From NCBI RefSeq assembly GCF_963576675.1, contig NC_088911.1, positions 89,867,256 through 89,931,255 of the forward strand: 64,000 bases of DNA, read 5' to 3'. The position numbers and the translations under genes were made by a program. The DNA comes from Euphorbia lathyris. Its lineage: Eukaryota > Streptophyta > Magnoliopsida > Malpighiales > Euphorbiaceae. The notes beneath the pieces are model-generated. The model made no database searches. It worked only from the letters and a program-made list of their open reading frames with translations, and was not told where the DNA came from. This document shows, in pieces, positions 33,377 through 45,802 of this stretch (its first letter is position 1; the number at the start of each line of letters is the position of its first letter).

Positions 33377-34876
33377 ATGTCAGAGCCATCACGAACAACC
33401 GGAGTTACAACCAGATCAACTAGTATGAACTCAAGAGGTCCACGGACTGTGAGTTCGCAGCCTGCGAGTACACAGCCTGTGATACCCAGCTCGACGAATC
33501 CTTCAGGACAGTTGAGTCCATTATTGGAGGTCCAAGTGCAAACTGAGATGGAGATGTCGAATAGTGAGTTTGTGCAAATGGCAGGACAGGTCTTGGCTAC
33601 GAATATGAGCCAAGCGGCTGGAGATCGAATGATTAGTTTATTAACTGCAATCGCAGATCACAATACCGCTGTAGCGGCTGCCCCACAAGAACCCGTTGTC
33701 ACTTTGACACAACCATCGACTATTCCTGCCGTATCTACGCTTCTGCAGTCATCTCGAGAGACGAATCGGGTGGGTCAGAGTAGTCGCATGACACCACATA
33801 GCCATCCAGACAACTACTCGCACCAAGATCCTAATATGACGGTCCATCCGACCTGGAAAACATCCCAACCGATGTCAGGAATGCAAGGAATTTTTCCGCT
33901 ACAACAAACGGAGCCCTTTGTCCACAGACATTCAGAGTTGATGACATCTGGAGCGAATGTGTCTGGACGAGAGCACACTTGGAATTTTGATCCTATAACT
34001 GGACAGCGGTTAGACCCACAGCGAGAACAAGTGTCGACACAGTATGGCAGGTGGATATCACCCAGAATTCACCAGCAGCGGATGGAAGAAGTTCGGCGGG
34101 AACCCAATACTGAATTGGAAGATCAACTGCGAAGCATGATGGAGCGAATGGGGTACGCCCCTAGGGCGAGAGCAGTGGTGCAGAGTGATTCGCCTTTTGC
34201 CCCATCGTTGCGGGAATTTATTCCAGATCACAGAATAAAAGCACCGGCGATACCTAAATACTATGGGGATCCAAATTCTGACCCTGAGGCGCATGTCAGG
34301 AACTATAGAGAGTTAATGGATGTTGCAGGAGCAAGCGAAAGCATAATTTGTCGATTGTTCTCGACCACTTTGGGTGGAGCAGCATCCGATTGGTTCCGAT
34401 CTCTACCAACCGAATCCATTCACAACTGGACTCAGTACAGTCGTGATTTCTGTGCAAAGTTCGTGGGCTGTAAAGCGGCAGATGTGACGGATAGGCAGCT
34501 GAAAGAGATCAAACAGAGAAATTATAATTCCCTAAGGGAATTTGTTGTAGCATTCAATGATATTCTGGTGCGGTTGCAGAACCCAGATATCGTGAGCATT
34601 CGCAACATAATGGCGGATGGAACCACAGATTGGAGCATGCGGGAGGAAATCATCCGCAACAAGCCACGCACAGTGGCCGAACTCATGAAGATAGCAAAGG
34701 AATTCATGGAAGTGGATGATGTTAACAGGGAACATAGAGCTCAGACCCGGCGAGAAAGAGATGCGGCTAGATCCACTTCGGACAATCGGCGCCATCAAAA
34801 TCAAACCCAATCTAAGGGTAATTTTGTTCGGAAAGGTGATCGCTCCTTTCAAGGGGGGGATATCAAACACCATTGA
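33377..34876 (+). CDS. T2 Gag polyprotein (frameshifted at its end)
   Basis: A 499-codon ORF starts at the first ATG after the 5' LTR. Residues 1-140 are Ser/Thr/Gln-rich and disordered. The Gag capsid-like core lies around residues 285-440 (FIPDHRIKAPAIPKYYGD, WFRSLPTESIHNW, LVRLQNPD), followed by an Arg-rich tail. A run of seven G at 34853-34859 causes a frameshift: the zinc knuckle and protease continue in another frame, so the ORF ends early with an unrelated IKHH tail. The ancestral product was probably one Gag-Pol polyprotein, as in other Tat elements. The particle-forming part may still be made. Confidence 0.85.
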   Translation: MSEPSRTTGVTTRSTSMNSRGPRTVSSQPASTQPVIPSSTNPSGQLSPLLEVQVQTEMEMSNSEFVQMAGQVLATNMSQAAGDRMISLLTAIADHNTAVAAAPQEPVVTLTQPSTIPAVSTLLQSSRETNRVGQSSRMTPHSHPDNYSHQDPNMTVHPTWKTSQPMSGMQGIFPLQQTEPFVHRHSELMTSGANVSGREHTWNFDPITGQRLDPQREQVSTQYGRWISPRIHQQRMEEVRREPNTELEDQLRSMMERMGYAPRARAVVQSDSPFAPSLREFIPDHRIKAPAIPKYYGDPNSDPEAHVRNYRELMDVAGASESIICRLFSTTLGGAASDWFRSLPTESIHNWTQYSRDFCAKFVGCKAADVTDRQLKEIKQRNYNSLREFVVAFNDILVRLQNPDIVSIRNIMADGTTDWSMREEIIRNKPRTVAELMKIAKEFMEVDDVNREHRAQTRRERDAARSTSDNRRHQNQTQSKGNFVRKGDRSFQGGDIKHH

Positions 34877-37860
34877 ACACGACTCGCCATGAGGTGTTAC
34901 TTTAGATTGAAAAAAAACCCCTGAAGAAGGATGTGCAGTTTCCTGAGGCGAAAGGTCGAACCAGTTTGGGGAGATATCCTAACAAATACTGCAGGTTCCA
35001 CAGATTGAACGGCCATGACACGAATGATTGCTACGAATTGAAGAGGGAGATTGAAAAGCTGATTGAGAGAGGAAAACTGAGTCAATTCGTTAGAAAAGAA
35101 ACGATTGATGAAAAAGCAACACTCCCACGTGAGATAGAAGCAAGACCAGAAAAGAAGCAGAAAAAAGGAGTGATTAACGTAATAGCAGGCGGGATCTATG
35201 AGCCTCCAACGAAAAGGGCTCGCCGTGAACAGCGAAAAAGCAACACGAGTAGGGGGGATGCCCTCAATTATTCATTTGCGCGAAACACGGAGCCGCATGC
35301 GGATGCGTTGGTGATTACGGTGGCCATTGAAGGATGGGACGTCAAGCGGGTCCTTATTGATACAGGCAGTTCTTGCAATGTTATTACTCGAACTGCATTC
35401 AACCAGTTGGGAATTAACGACGAGCGAGTAGAACATACGTTCATGGATGTAACTGGTTTTGGAGGTCAATCATCTCAAACAAGTGGACAGGTGGTGTTGG
35501 AGACAGAAATGGGCGATAAGAATCTAAAATGGAGAGGTGATCTAGAATTCGTAATTGTTGATCTCCCATTGGCCTATAATATAATTCTGGGGCGTCCGTT
35601 CCTATCGGAAATGGAGTCGCTCATTTCAATGAAGCATTTGACATTGCATTTGCCAACACACCAAGGGCGAGTCATTGTTGAGGGTGATCAACTTATATCT
35701 CAACAAGCTTATACATTGTCACTTAAAACAAAGCCAGATGAAGAAGATAAAGTTGATGAGAAGTTGCCGGTTGAAGCGTTAGGAGAAACAGAACTATTCG
35801 CCATTTCAAATGACAAGAAAGTAAGGATAGCGACAGGACTTCCAGAGGAAACGAAGAAAGCCATTACCGAGGTGTTGATCCAATGTGAGTCGGCATTCGC
35901 CGCTCCAGATGAAGTGCTGAAGGGGATAAGTCCAGAAATAGCAACACATCGTTTGAATGTGGACAAGAGTGCAACCCCAGTGCGACAGAAAAAGAGAGGA
36001 CATGCTCCAGAGCGGCAGAAGGCGATTGAAAAAGCAGTGGCGGATTTGCTAAAATCATATGCAATTCGAGAGGTCACTTATCCGGAATGGCTAGCCAATG
36101 TGGTGCTAGTCAAAAAGCCGAATGGAACGTACAGAATGTGCGTAGACTTCAAAGATTTGAATAAAGCTTGTCCGAATGATATGTATCCGCTACCTAACAT
36201 TGATATATTGGTAGATGGGACTGCGGGATTTGAAGCTTTATCATTCACCGATGTGAAATCCAGTTACCACCAAATACCAATGGAGAAGGCGGATGAGATC
36301 AAGACGTCATTCATAACTCATCAGGCAACTTATTGATTTAAGGTGATGCCCTTTGGACTGAAAAATGCGGGAGCAACCTATCAACGGATGATGAACAAAA
36401 TATTTTCAGACAAATCAGGCGAGAACTTCTCGATCTATGTAGATGACATGATCATTAAAAGCAAGAAGATGCAAGACCACCCGCAGGATATTAAAGAAAT
36501 CCTGGAAGTGCTGATCAAATATGGCCTCAAATTGAACCCGGAGAAATGCACGTTTGGAGCGAGAGCAGGGAAGTTCCTGGGTTTCATTGTTAGTGGCAAA
36601 GGAGTTGAGGCGAATCCTGAGAAGGTTAAAGCAGTGATGGAGATGAAGACTCCAAGGAACATAAGAGAAGTACAAAAACTCAATGGGCGGTTGGTGGCAT
36701 TAGGGCGGTTCATATCATGCTCGGCTAGAAGATGTCTACCTTTCTACAATGCCATCAAAAAATCTAAGTCCTTTGAGTGGACGCCGGAATGTCAAGAGGC
36801 ATTCGAGGGAATAAAGCGATTACTATGTTATCCGCCCTTAATGAGCAGGCCAGAGGATGGAGAAGATTTATTTCTTTATTGGCCAAAGGTGGTAGAAGAT
36901 TCCCAAAAAATGGTAGCGGAATGTCACAGCTGTCAAATCCATGCTAATGAAAAGCATGTCCCAAGAGCCGAACAAGTAACTATAATGATGGCGTGGCCAT
37001 TCGCAACATGGGGGATTGATATAGTGGGGCCATTCCCAGAAGCAACAAGGAAGAGGAAGTACTTGGTAGTCGCAGTTGACCACTTCAGCAAATGGGTAGA
37101 AGCAGAGGCAGTAACCACTCAAACACCTGAGCGAATGATCGAGTTCTTACGAGAGAACATTATCATGCGGTTTGGAATCCCACAAACGCTTATAACCGAC
37201 AATGGTACCCAGTTCAACTGTGTCAAATTCAAAGCATATTGCGAAAGCATGGGGATCAAGAATCATTTTTCCTCCGTAAATCATCCCCAATCGAATGGTA
37301 TGACAGAGGTTACCAACAGGGCCATGATTCAGGGAATCAAGGAGCGACTAGGGGATAAGAAAACAGGTTGGGCGGATGAGATACCTCATATGTTATGGGC
37401 ATACAGAACTTATGTAAAGGCAGCAACAGGCGAAACACCTTTCTCGCTGGTTTATGGAGCCGAAGCAGTCCTACCTGTTGAAATCAATTCGCCTACAGAT
37501 CGGGTAATTTATTACTGCAACACCCAAAATCCTATTAACATTAGAGATGCATTGGATTCTGTTGAAGAACGAAGAGAAAAAGCTTACATGCGAATGACAG
37601 TATATCGCAATAGAATCAAGAAGTATCATGACAGAAGGGTGCGAAAGGTGATAATCAATGAGAGCGACTTGGTCTTGAAAAAAGCAGATAAAATACAGTC
37701 CAGAGAAGGCAAAGGCAAATTAGGCGTCAACTGGATTGGACCTTACAGGGTATCCAAGAAGTTGGGACCATCAACTTTTGAAATAGAAGAAATAAGCGGC
37801 AAAAAGCTCCCGCGCACCTGGAATCTAGAGAATCTACGCCTATATAAACAGGCCAAGTAG
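34860..37860 (+). pseudogene. T2 pol: protease, RT, integrase; RNase H deleted
   Basis: After the G-run shift the frame has TAG at 34903-34905, then a C-H-H-C knuckle (CRFHRLNGHDTNDC, about 34991) and protease LIDTGSS (about 35355) with ILGRPF. RT carries CVDFKDLNKACPND, a TGA at 36334-36336, MPFGLKN and YVDDMI (36437). Near 36875 the frame passes without a break from the end of the RT region (LFLY) to the last part of the integrase zinc finger (VAECHSCQIH). Both RNase H domains and the HH half of the finger are missing, with short homology at the junction. The DDE core (WGIDIVG, ITDNGTQF, TEVTNR) and C-terminus remain. It cannot complete reverse transcription by itself. Confidence 0.92.
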
Positions 37861-38524
37861 TTCAGGGAAATGACGAGTACTCTTTTTCCTTTTATGAGTT
37901 TTTTCCCACTGGGTTTTCTGATAAAAGGTTTTAATGAGGCTTGGATCCCACACAGTTTATGTATCCATGTAATGAAAAGTCTTTTTTTCTTCAATAGCAA
38001 AATAAAGACATTACAACGGTTACAATTATTCAATATGTTACAATTGAATGCAGGTCCTTTTGAAACTGATAAACTTAAACACATAAATGTGTTGTCTACA
38101 ACAGAAAGGCGGATGCATTATGCATCATTCGCAAAACCCTATGGTTAATCTTAAACACATAAATGTGTTGCCTACAAAAGAAAGGCGGATGCATGATTAC
38201 ACATCATTCGCAAAACCTTATGGTTAATCTTATGATTATTTGAAAGAAAAATTATAAGGCATAAAATTAAGCGAATAAACGAGTACTCAAAAATTGCAAA
38301 AAGGGTCTGGCCACCCTAATAAAAATAAAACTAACTACGAAAAATTACAAGTATGAAGTCGGCAAAAGGCAAGGGTCGCATACGAAAATAACCGGCATTA
38401 AGGCAACGAAGAATAAAACAGCAATTGCACATATATGAAAAGCGGCAGGTGAAGAAAGCAAAGTCGCTCGATTAATATATATACTGGCAGTTTGTTACAT
38501 ACAACAGTTCAGATATAAATAAAA
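37861..38524. other. Spacer between T2 pol and its antisense gene
   Basis: Holds a 76-bp tandem duplication at 38074-38230 (units start CTTAAACACATAAATGTGTT at 38074 and 38150). No coding sequence. The two converging transcription units should end here. Confidence 0.75.
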
Positions 38525-40846
38525 TTATACTACAGTTTCTTCTCCTTCGCCTCTATTGCCCCCTTCGCCTTCAGCGGCTCCTTCATCTTCTCCAGTGGGG
38601 TGATCTGCTTCAAGCGAATCCCCAACAATCAGATCAGTAACCGCATCAGAGCGAGGTACCTCTTGTTCAACGGGAGAAACATCTTGTGGTGCCCCTTCTT
38701 CTACATTCTGATTTGGGATCTCACGGCTAATTGGAGAGTCATGAAAACTCTGCCAATCTAGGAGAAGTACCTCGTCCATATCGGCATCCTCGGCCTCCAA
38801 CTTGTCCCATTTTTCAGCTAAATCCTTTTCAGGAATGGGAACCTTGGGGCGATTAAGTACGCGATCTGGATGCCCATGCTCATAAGCCGCATGAATCCGC
38901 TCTCCATACCAATAGATGCGAGCACCATCTTCAGCTGTGATCTCCTCGGCCCTCCTCTTTTGCATCTCCAAAGCTTCCTTGGACGAATTCAGATCATCAA
39001 TGGCCTTCTAAAGCTCATCGGACTTAGCCTGGAGGGATTTGAGAGCTTCCTCCTTCTCGCTGATGGCCTTTTGACAAGCACCTTCAAGGATCTTTACTTT
39101 GCCTTGGACATCATCAAAAAGCGACTTCTGAGTCGCCAATTCAGTGCCAAGGCTTTCCAGCTCTCTAGCTCGTTCAACATCCCTGCAGAGGGCACCCTCC
39201 GCGAAATTGATAATCTGCATATAGGACGATACGTGAATAAAAAGAGCGAATGGAGACATGCATTTGAGGGATGGAACATGAGTAGAAAGCAATATACCTC
39301 TATAGCACGCTTCTTAATCCCCTCCATGGCAGTTGGAAGCGGCACTTGTTCGCGCACGCGAGAAGCAGAGGGGAGTCGCCCAAGGACATTGCATATGGAA
39401 GAAACAATGTCCTTACAGGAAAAGCTCACGGCTTTACCAAAGGTCCTAGTCCACCACCCGCTAATATCAGGAATTGGCTGCGAATACGTAAGGAGAGGGA
39501 TCAGGAGAACAAAAAATAACTGATAAAGGAAAATAAACAACACAAAAAGAGTGAGTAAATCATGATACCTCGTGAAATGGAGTGCTGCCCTTTTCTTTGG
39601 ATGGGGTGGATATGGGTGTACCACCAACAGTCAAGGATACAGAGGTATTTTTTTTTCCTGGGGCGAGAAGACTCCGTATCCGCATTACTCTTCCGCTTCC
39701 TATTTAAGGGAAGATCCTCAGAAGCAGAAGCAGGGCCTTGTGAAACGGAAGCAATTGTGGGGGAAGCCGCCTCAACAGAGGGAGTCGCCCCCACAGGAGA
39801 ATTCGCCCCTGCAACAGAAGTTGTTCCCGCCGATCGCCTCTTCCTCCTCGCCAAGGCTTTCGCTTCCCGATCTGCAGCGAGTTGGGATAAAGGGTCACCC
39901 CTGCAAAGGGTTAAGAGAAATCATCAACTAGGAAATAAGCTAATAATACCTTGTACGAAAACGCGATAAGGGATATAAACAACGCGATCTTCCTCGCGGT
40001 AGGCAATCGCTACTCGGATCCTTAGCATATGGAATGCCCGATCATATGTCCATACAAAAGGAGGAGTACTCTTCAAGAATTTTACAATAGCGGATTCTTC
40101 CTTGCTTGGATAACCAAAGTTCAAACTCTTTACATTAGGTCGGCCCCAGCAACGAAGAAAGTTCGGATTCCCTTCATGGAACTTGATGAAGAAATAAGAC
40201 TTGTCCCACTCGCGGATTTTGTTCGACTTCTCATCAAAGCCGTAGTAACCGCTCTGTCGGATGAAAGTAAAATACTCCCCCGAACTTTTGAAATGATGAA
40301 GCTTGGAGAAAATTTTGAGCGAGAAGGGAACCTCCAGACAATCCGCCAAAAACTTGTCCAGAGTCAAGTCGGCCCATCCATTGGGGTGCAGTTGCCCGGG
40401 TGCGATTCCATAACCTCCAAGGATGGAAGCAATCTCATCTGCCAGCGGATACGTGAAACCGTAGATAATTTGAGCGAAAAAATGGTAAAATACCCCTTCG
40501 GGAAGTCGCCGGGTCCTCTATTTTCCCCGGGAATGCTTGTTTCCAGGCCTTGAAGCCAAGGATACTGCTCCCGCAAGTCGTCAATCGTCTCGCGGCAAAC
40601 TAGGCTTCCTGACCTATCCTTCTTCGGTAATAAACGGGGAGTGGGGACAGGTGGTGGAATCAACTTCTTGGGGTCGAAACCTAGGCCCTCATCAGTCGTA
40701 TTCGCCAGATGGAGAAAATCGACAGGATAAGAATTAGACCTAGGAGAGCTAGTTGAAGCTTCATCAACCATCTCATCAACCTCGTGAGACACCTCGCGAT
40801 CGTAATTTTCGTCGAAGGGTGTGAAATCAAGTTCAGGGTTCGACAT
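38525..40846 (-). pseudogene. Antisense spliced gene of T2, Transposase_28-like
   Basis: I infer exons at 40846-39950, 39900-39569, 39478-39298 and 39214-38525. Introns 39568-39479 (90 nt) and 39297-39215 (83 nt) have GT-AG ends and phase 0; the first intron (39949-39901, 49 nt) is short and off by one base. The N-terminal domain (YPWLQG, YGIAPGQLHPNGW, then a Y/F-rich block near 40290-40060) resembles the 'putative gypsy type transposon' family PF04195. An alanine/serine-rich linker with basic patches (RRKRR, RKRK) follows, then a coiled coil (39160-38900) and an acidic tail. Lesions: one base lost in an A-run at 40477-40482 (plus strand), one gained in a T-run near 39652, and TAG in the coiled coil near 39010. 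Function unknown; the basic patches suggest nuclear entry. Confidence 0.75.
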
Positions 40847-41081
40847 ATCGGTGAAGGAAACGAACAGAAATAAAAGAAAAAATGGTTGAACGAGTTACGA
40901 GTTACAGAAAGGGAAACTTACATGTGAGAAAGAATGCAGAGAAGAACGAACGTAAAAGGGTTGATGCCGGAGAGGAAATGACAGAAAACGAACGAACTAC
41001 TTTCGAATTTTGAATACCCAAATGAAGATGGAGAGTTGTCTATGACATATGAAAAGACCCTAAAGGGCTCTTGCTAAACTA
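40847..41081 (-). promoter_or_regulatory. Upstream region of the T2 antisense gene
   Basis: The only space for a promoter between the antisense ATG and the polypurine tract is about 235 bp. The minus strand is pyrimidine-rich and includes CAT/GTAAGT near 40920, a possible leader intron donor. No clear TATA box is seen. Confidence 0.45.
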
Positions 41082-41510
41082 GAGGGGAGGCATGTGATGA
41101 TTCGTGAAACCAACTGAGCTGAATCATAAGTACGGGCCCATCCCAAACTTAAGCCCACGGTTCAAGATTAAATGGGCTCCTAATAAGGGAAAGGGCTAAC
41201 CACCCCGAAATCCCAACAAGGCACTAAACCACCCACTCAGAGAAACGGGACCACGTTTTGTGACTACGTGGAGGACGTGGAACAGAAAGAGTAACCGCCC
41301 TCGGCGGTTACCCAGAAAGGCTTATAAAAGAAATAAGAAAGCCAAGGGAGGGGTAAGTTCACATTTTTTCCTCAATACGATTATCAATCTACTAGAATTC
41401 CACATAAAACTGACTTGATCGTCGGAGAGTTTTCCCGGAGATCCTGTCTCCGGTTTTGTTTTGCAGGTAACTACGACGAGGATCATCAAATCAAATCCGG
41501 CAAGTTATCA
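41082..41510 (+). repeat. Polypurine tract and 3' LTR of T2
   Basis: AGAGGGGAGGC (about 41082-41092) precedes the LTR at 41095-41510, which matches the 5' LTR at 415 of 416 bases. The 3' flank GTATG matches the 5' flank. Confidence 0.93.
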
Positions 41511-43274
41511 GTATGTGATATTAATTTGGTGCTATAGGAAAAGTTTTGAGTTAATTTGATAGGTTTATGAATAAATTAAAAGTTTAGGGTAAGTTTTAAA
41601 AGATTATAGAAAGATGGAGGATCAAACCTGTTATTTACCAAATTTGGATAAATATTCCCAAAGTTACGGGTTATTCGAGAATCATCATCTTTTTTGTTCT
41701 TTTCTTTTCTTTTTCTTTCGTCTTTATCAGTTCTTCGTCGCTCTTCAACCGTTTCTCCACTGTTTCTTTGATTTACGGAGATTCGACCGTCCGAATCATT
41801 CGAAATTGGAACCATAGCATCCTTATGTATAGATCTAAGTTCTAACCGAAGAGTTTTTGAGTTTCGGAAACGTTTGGAGGGAAAACGTCTTAGACAGAAT
41901 TTAGAGAAGAATCGATCGGGTCAATTAGTGACCAAGGTAAGTAACTATCAACTATATTTTGAGGTTTATGTATATTGATATATATCTAATCAAAGAAGTT
42001 TCAGAAATTGATATTTTAAGGCTATGCAGGAATTTTATAAAATTGGGATTTTTCACGATTTTGCTTTTTATTGTGAAATTATGGTTCAAATGAAGCTATT
42101 GACTATGCTTCTATGTGAATTTCAGATTTTACTTGATTATGTTGAATTAAGGCTTGATTTGATTGATTTACATATATACATATATGTTTTTGGTTTCAAT
42201 ATATATCTATATTGAACAAAATGAATTTGATGATTTCTTACGAATTGTTTTTGGATTGAGAAATCTGTTGCGGTTATTGTTGTTATTATTTTGGATTGAA
42301 GTCCAAATATGATTTTTATGATACAAAATGGCTAATTGAAGACAAATGATTTATGGTTATGAAATAGTTTGGAATTTGATTGTGAAAGAAAATTTGAATA
42401 CGTTATGATTTTATGATTTTATATCCATCGAGAGTTATCCGGATCGGTGGTTTTATATTTGAAGACCATGTTCAGTGAGGGACATGGCATGTGTACACAG
42501 TCTGAAGACCTATTGGGTATGGCAGCGAAGTGTTGGGTAAGACCATATGGGATAGGCAATGTTAAGAGACGTCTCGACTATATATGTAGTTATGGATTGA
42601 TACTTAAGGGGAGAAACTCGAGGATGGATACAATGTTTTAAGTTCATTTGGATTATGTTTTCGGTTATGATTTATTTTGATATAAGGTTTTACGTTTGAT
42701 TGAATACAAGTTGGTTTGATAAAACATTTATTTGATTATGAATTGGTTTGATGAAACGTTTATTTGTTTTGATTCGTTTTTATAAGATGCATTATATATA
42801 TAAAGTTATATGAACTTAAGTTTTGAGTATATTTTATAAGGTTTTGATTAAATCCCCAGCTATGTTAAATAAAGTTGGTTTTTTATAGCTGATAGTTTCT
42901 TACTGAGATTTTTGTCTCACGTTTTTAAATGTTTTAATGTTTTTAGGTGAGAAAGTACAGGATATAGAGAAGGTTACCGACCGTTTAGGCGAGGTTTGGA
43001 AGTTGGCTGCTTATTATTAGAATTATGGTTAGAACTTTGATATTTCAATTGGAATCTAATGGAGTTGGTACATATACGTTGAGGTCCTCGAATGACTAAT
43101 TTGTAGGAATATGAATTATTTTAGAATATATATTGAAGAGGAAGGCCAAAATAAATAAATAAATATGATATTATGATATTGTGATAAATTAGAGACTCCT
43201 AAGTATTGATTATGATCTTTTTATTTCACGCCCGATGCCGATTGAGACTGTCTAGAGTCGGGTGTGACAAAAAT

Positions 43275-45802
43275 AACCATAGTTTGCACATACTTTAACG
43301 TGGATAAGTAAAATATAATATTATTGCCTAATAATGTATATCATGTGTAACGCAGTCTTTCAATATTATTTTCACTAAATTAATAATTTATTATGATTCT
43401 ATGAAAAATAAAAATTATTATGATGTATACTTTATTGTTATTGCTTAATAATTTAAGTTTTAATTTTGAATTATTTTACATAATTATTGTGGATGAGTAT
43501 GCTTTAATATTATTACCTAATTATTTATGTCAAGTAGTAAAATGATTCAATTGATTGATTGTGACGTTATAGAAAAGTAAAAAAATAATGCATATAGTTT
43601 GCTTTATTTACAGATATAGATTTAATGTTTAAAAGTTTATAAATCAATACCAAAAACACACCAAAATCCAACAAAACTAAAATCCTGTAAAAAATGATCA
43701 AAATGCACGTAAAAATATAAAAAATGATATTTACTAAAAAATACAAACCAATATATTAAAAGATAAAGTCTCATAGTAATTTTTGGAGATTAACAGTACG
43801 AATAAATTTTATATGAAAAATTTGAATAAATTAATTTGATCGGTTATTTGTAATTATATTAATAATATAGTAAATATTTTAAATATAACTCATATGTTTA
43901 AAAAATTTAATGTAATCAAGTTAATTGTTGTAATTTTGATAGGTTATTCGTATTCTTTATTATAAATAGATAAAATTGATAAGTAAGGGTAAATTTTATC
44001 ATTTTATATGTGATTAGTAAATTTACAGTTGACATGCCATTTCCAATGCTAACGAGTTTTCCTGCTTTACTATTCCTATTTGGCTATTAGCCGCTGTTTG
44101 TAAGGATCATTTCATATCTTCTTTAATATAATCCGGGTACTTGTTTCAAAAAAAAAAAATTTACAGTTATCCAAAAACAATGAAAAATTTGAATTTTTTT
44201 TTTTTTTTCCTCAAAGCAATTAGGCCACAAGATTTGTTTTTTTGTTTTTTTGTGACAAGCCCAGGCTCTCTTTCCAGATATCCCAAGTTGGATAAAAGTT
44301 GACCCATTGAAAAGACCCGGCCCATGTTTTCTGCCCTCGTTTTTGTTCAAAGTCGAGCCCAAAAAAAGCTTTGTTATGTAGGTCAAGTTGTTTGGACACA
44401 TGTTACGTTTTGAAGCTGCAAGTTTTAAAATTCTTAGGCACAAGGTCAATTTTCAAAATTCAAATTAGGATTTTTTTTTTCTTTTCTTTTTATGCTGATA
44501 ATTTTCAGATATACATTAAAAATCAATTTTAATAAGTCTGAATGAAATAAAAATTATATAAGTATTTGTTCCAAAATTCTCTCTATTTGACTTGTATATA
44601 TAGAGATTCTAATTAACGCCATCAACACAAATGTATTATCCCTTATGATTTAAGTCACCAAAATTTATTTTTCTAAGGTTAAGATGGAAAAATAATTTAA
44701 AAAATAATAAAAAAAAAGTATAGAAGCCGGCGTCTTCTTTAAAGGGTAAGATTGTTCAAAACCCAAAGTTTTAATGAACCATAATTTGATTACGGTTCAA
44801 ACAAACAAGCCTAAAGAAATCACAATCAAATTAAAAATAAAGTGATAGGAGAAAAAGACAAATGATAACATTTGAATTAAATTAAGATAAGATTAGGCTT
44901 GCTTTAATGTGATTTTAAGGGAATTGAATTGAATTGAATATGCCTTTATTTATTTCCAAACTAAATGGTTGAACAAGATATTAATATTTGTCTTTATATA
45001 CAAAAATGGAAACTGGGTGAAAGCAACATTATAATGGTTATCATATCATAAATTCTAATTTCAGGTAAAGCAAAAAAATAAGACTAACACCTTCTTGTTT
45101 GTCTTAGTTAATCCCTAACCCATTGAGTCATCAATCACCATTAATATTTTGCTTTGTTCATATGTATCTTTCCTATCTGATAATGATATATTCTATATTT
45201 TCTTATCATTTTTTTTTTTTTTAATTTGATGTTGCCTTCACATGGGATTTATTTATTTATTTTCCATTCGGACTAATTAAATTTTAATTACAACAAGACG
45301 AGACAATATGCTTTGAAATTAATTAAAATGGTTTCATATATATTTATCTAGTCTTAATTAATTAATTAATTGAGTTTGGAATTAGCTGCCTTCAATTCCA
45401 TAATACATTTGATTTTCTTTCCAAATGAAAAGTTTTGGGATGCTAACTAAAATGTGCTTTTAATGATTACTAGAGAGGTACTGAAATTGGCAAGGATTAA
45501 CATGAATCAATATTAAACAAGATGTAACAGTGCTTTTATATGTGTGATACTTCTCCTAGCAGCCTTTTGTTTTTATATTAATGTCTTTATTAATTAATCA
45601 AGAGTTCTCCCACTTATTTTGTTTTTCTCCCAAGAATTAGAGATACCAAAATTTATATTTGTTATACATGAAGATCACCACCAATGGAAGATCATATATA
45701 TACTCAAAATTCTTTTTCATGTTTGAATAGGTTGATTATCAAGTTTTATAGAAAAAATATCATGATATATATATTGTTTTTTTTGTTTGATCCAAAAGCT
45801 TA
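43275..45802. other. AT-rich intergenic region
   Basis: No gene, RNA or clear element ends. Short frames are AT-rich chance frames; the 108-codon minus-strand frame at 44123-44449 has no recognisable motif. Confidence 0.6.

Larger units (their letters stand above)
32903..41510 (+). mobile_element. T2: young Tat-lineage Ty3/gypsy element with broken coding region
   Basis: Complete 8.6-kb element flanked by GTATG (32898-32902 and 41511-41515), nested in the family A solo LTR. Its 416-bp LTRs differ at one base (near 33236 and 41428). Order: LTR, gag, protease, RT, integrase, spacer, antisense gene, 3' LTR. The near-identical LTRs imply recent insertion, yet gag-pol carries a frameshift, two stops and a large deletion, and the antisense gene is also damaged, so T2 probably moved with proteins supplied by a relative. 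Confidence 0.95.
32833..43269 (+). mobile_element. Solo LTR of family A, interrupted by T2
   Basis: Positions 32833-32902 match the first 70 bases of the element A LTR and 41516-43269 match the rest, ending GTGTGACA. Outside is the 5-bp duplication AAAAT (32828-32832 and 43270-43274). With T2 removed the LTR is about 1.8 kb. It lacks the MITE and carries about 100 extra bases near 43090-43220. No internal region remains, so it is a solo LTR, clearly more diverged than the two LTRs of element A. Confidence 0.93.

Noticed and set aside
44123..44449. 108-codon minus-strand ORF
   Set aside because: Contains poly-Lys and poly-Phe from A/T runs; no motif and no gene context.
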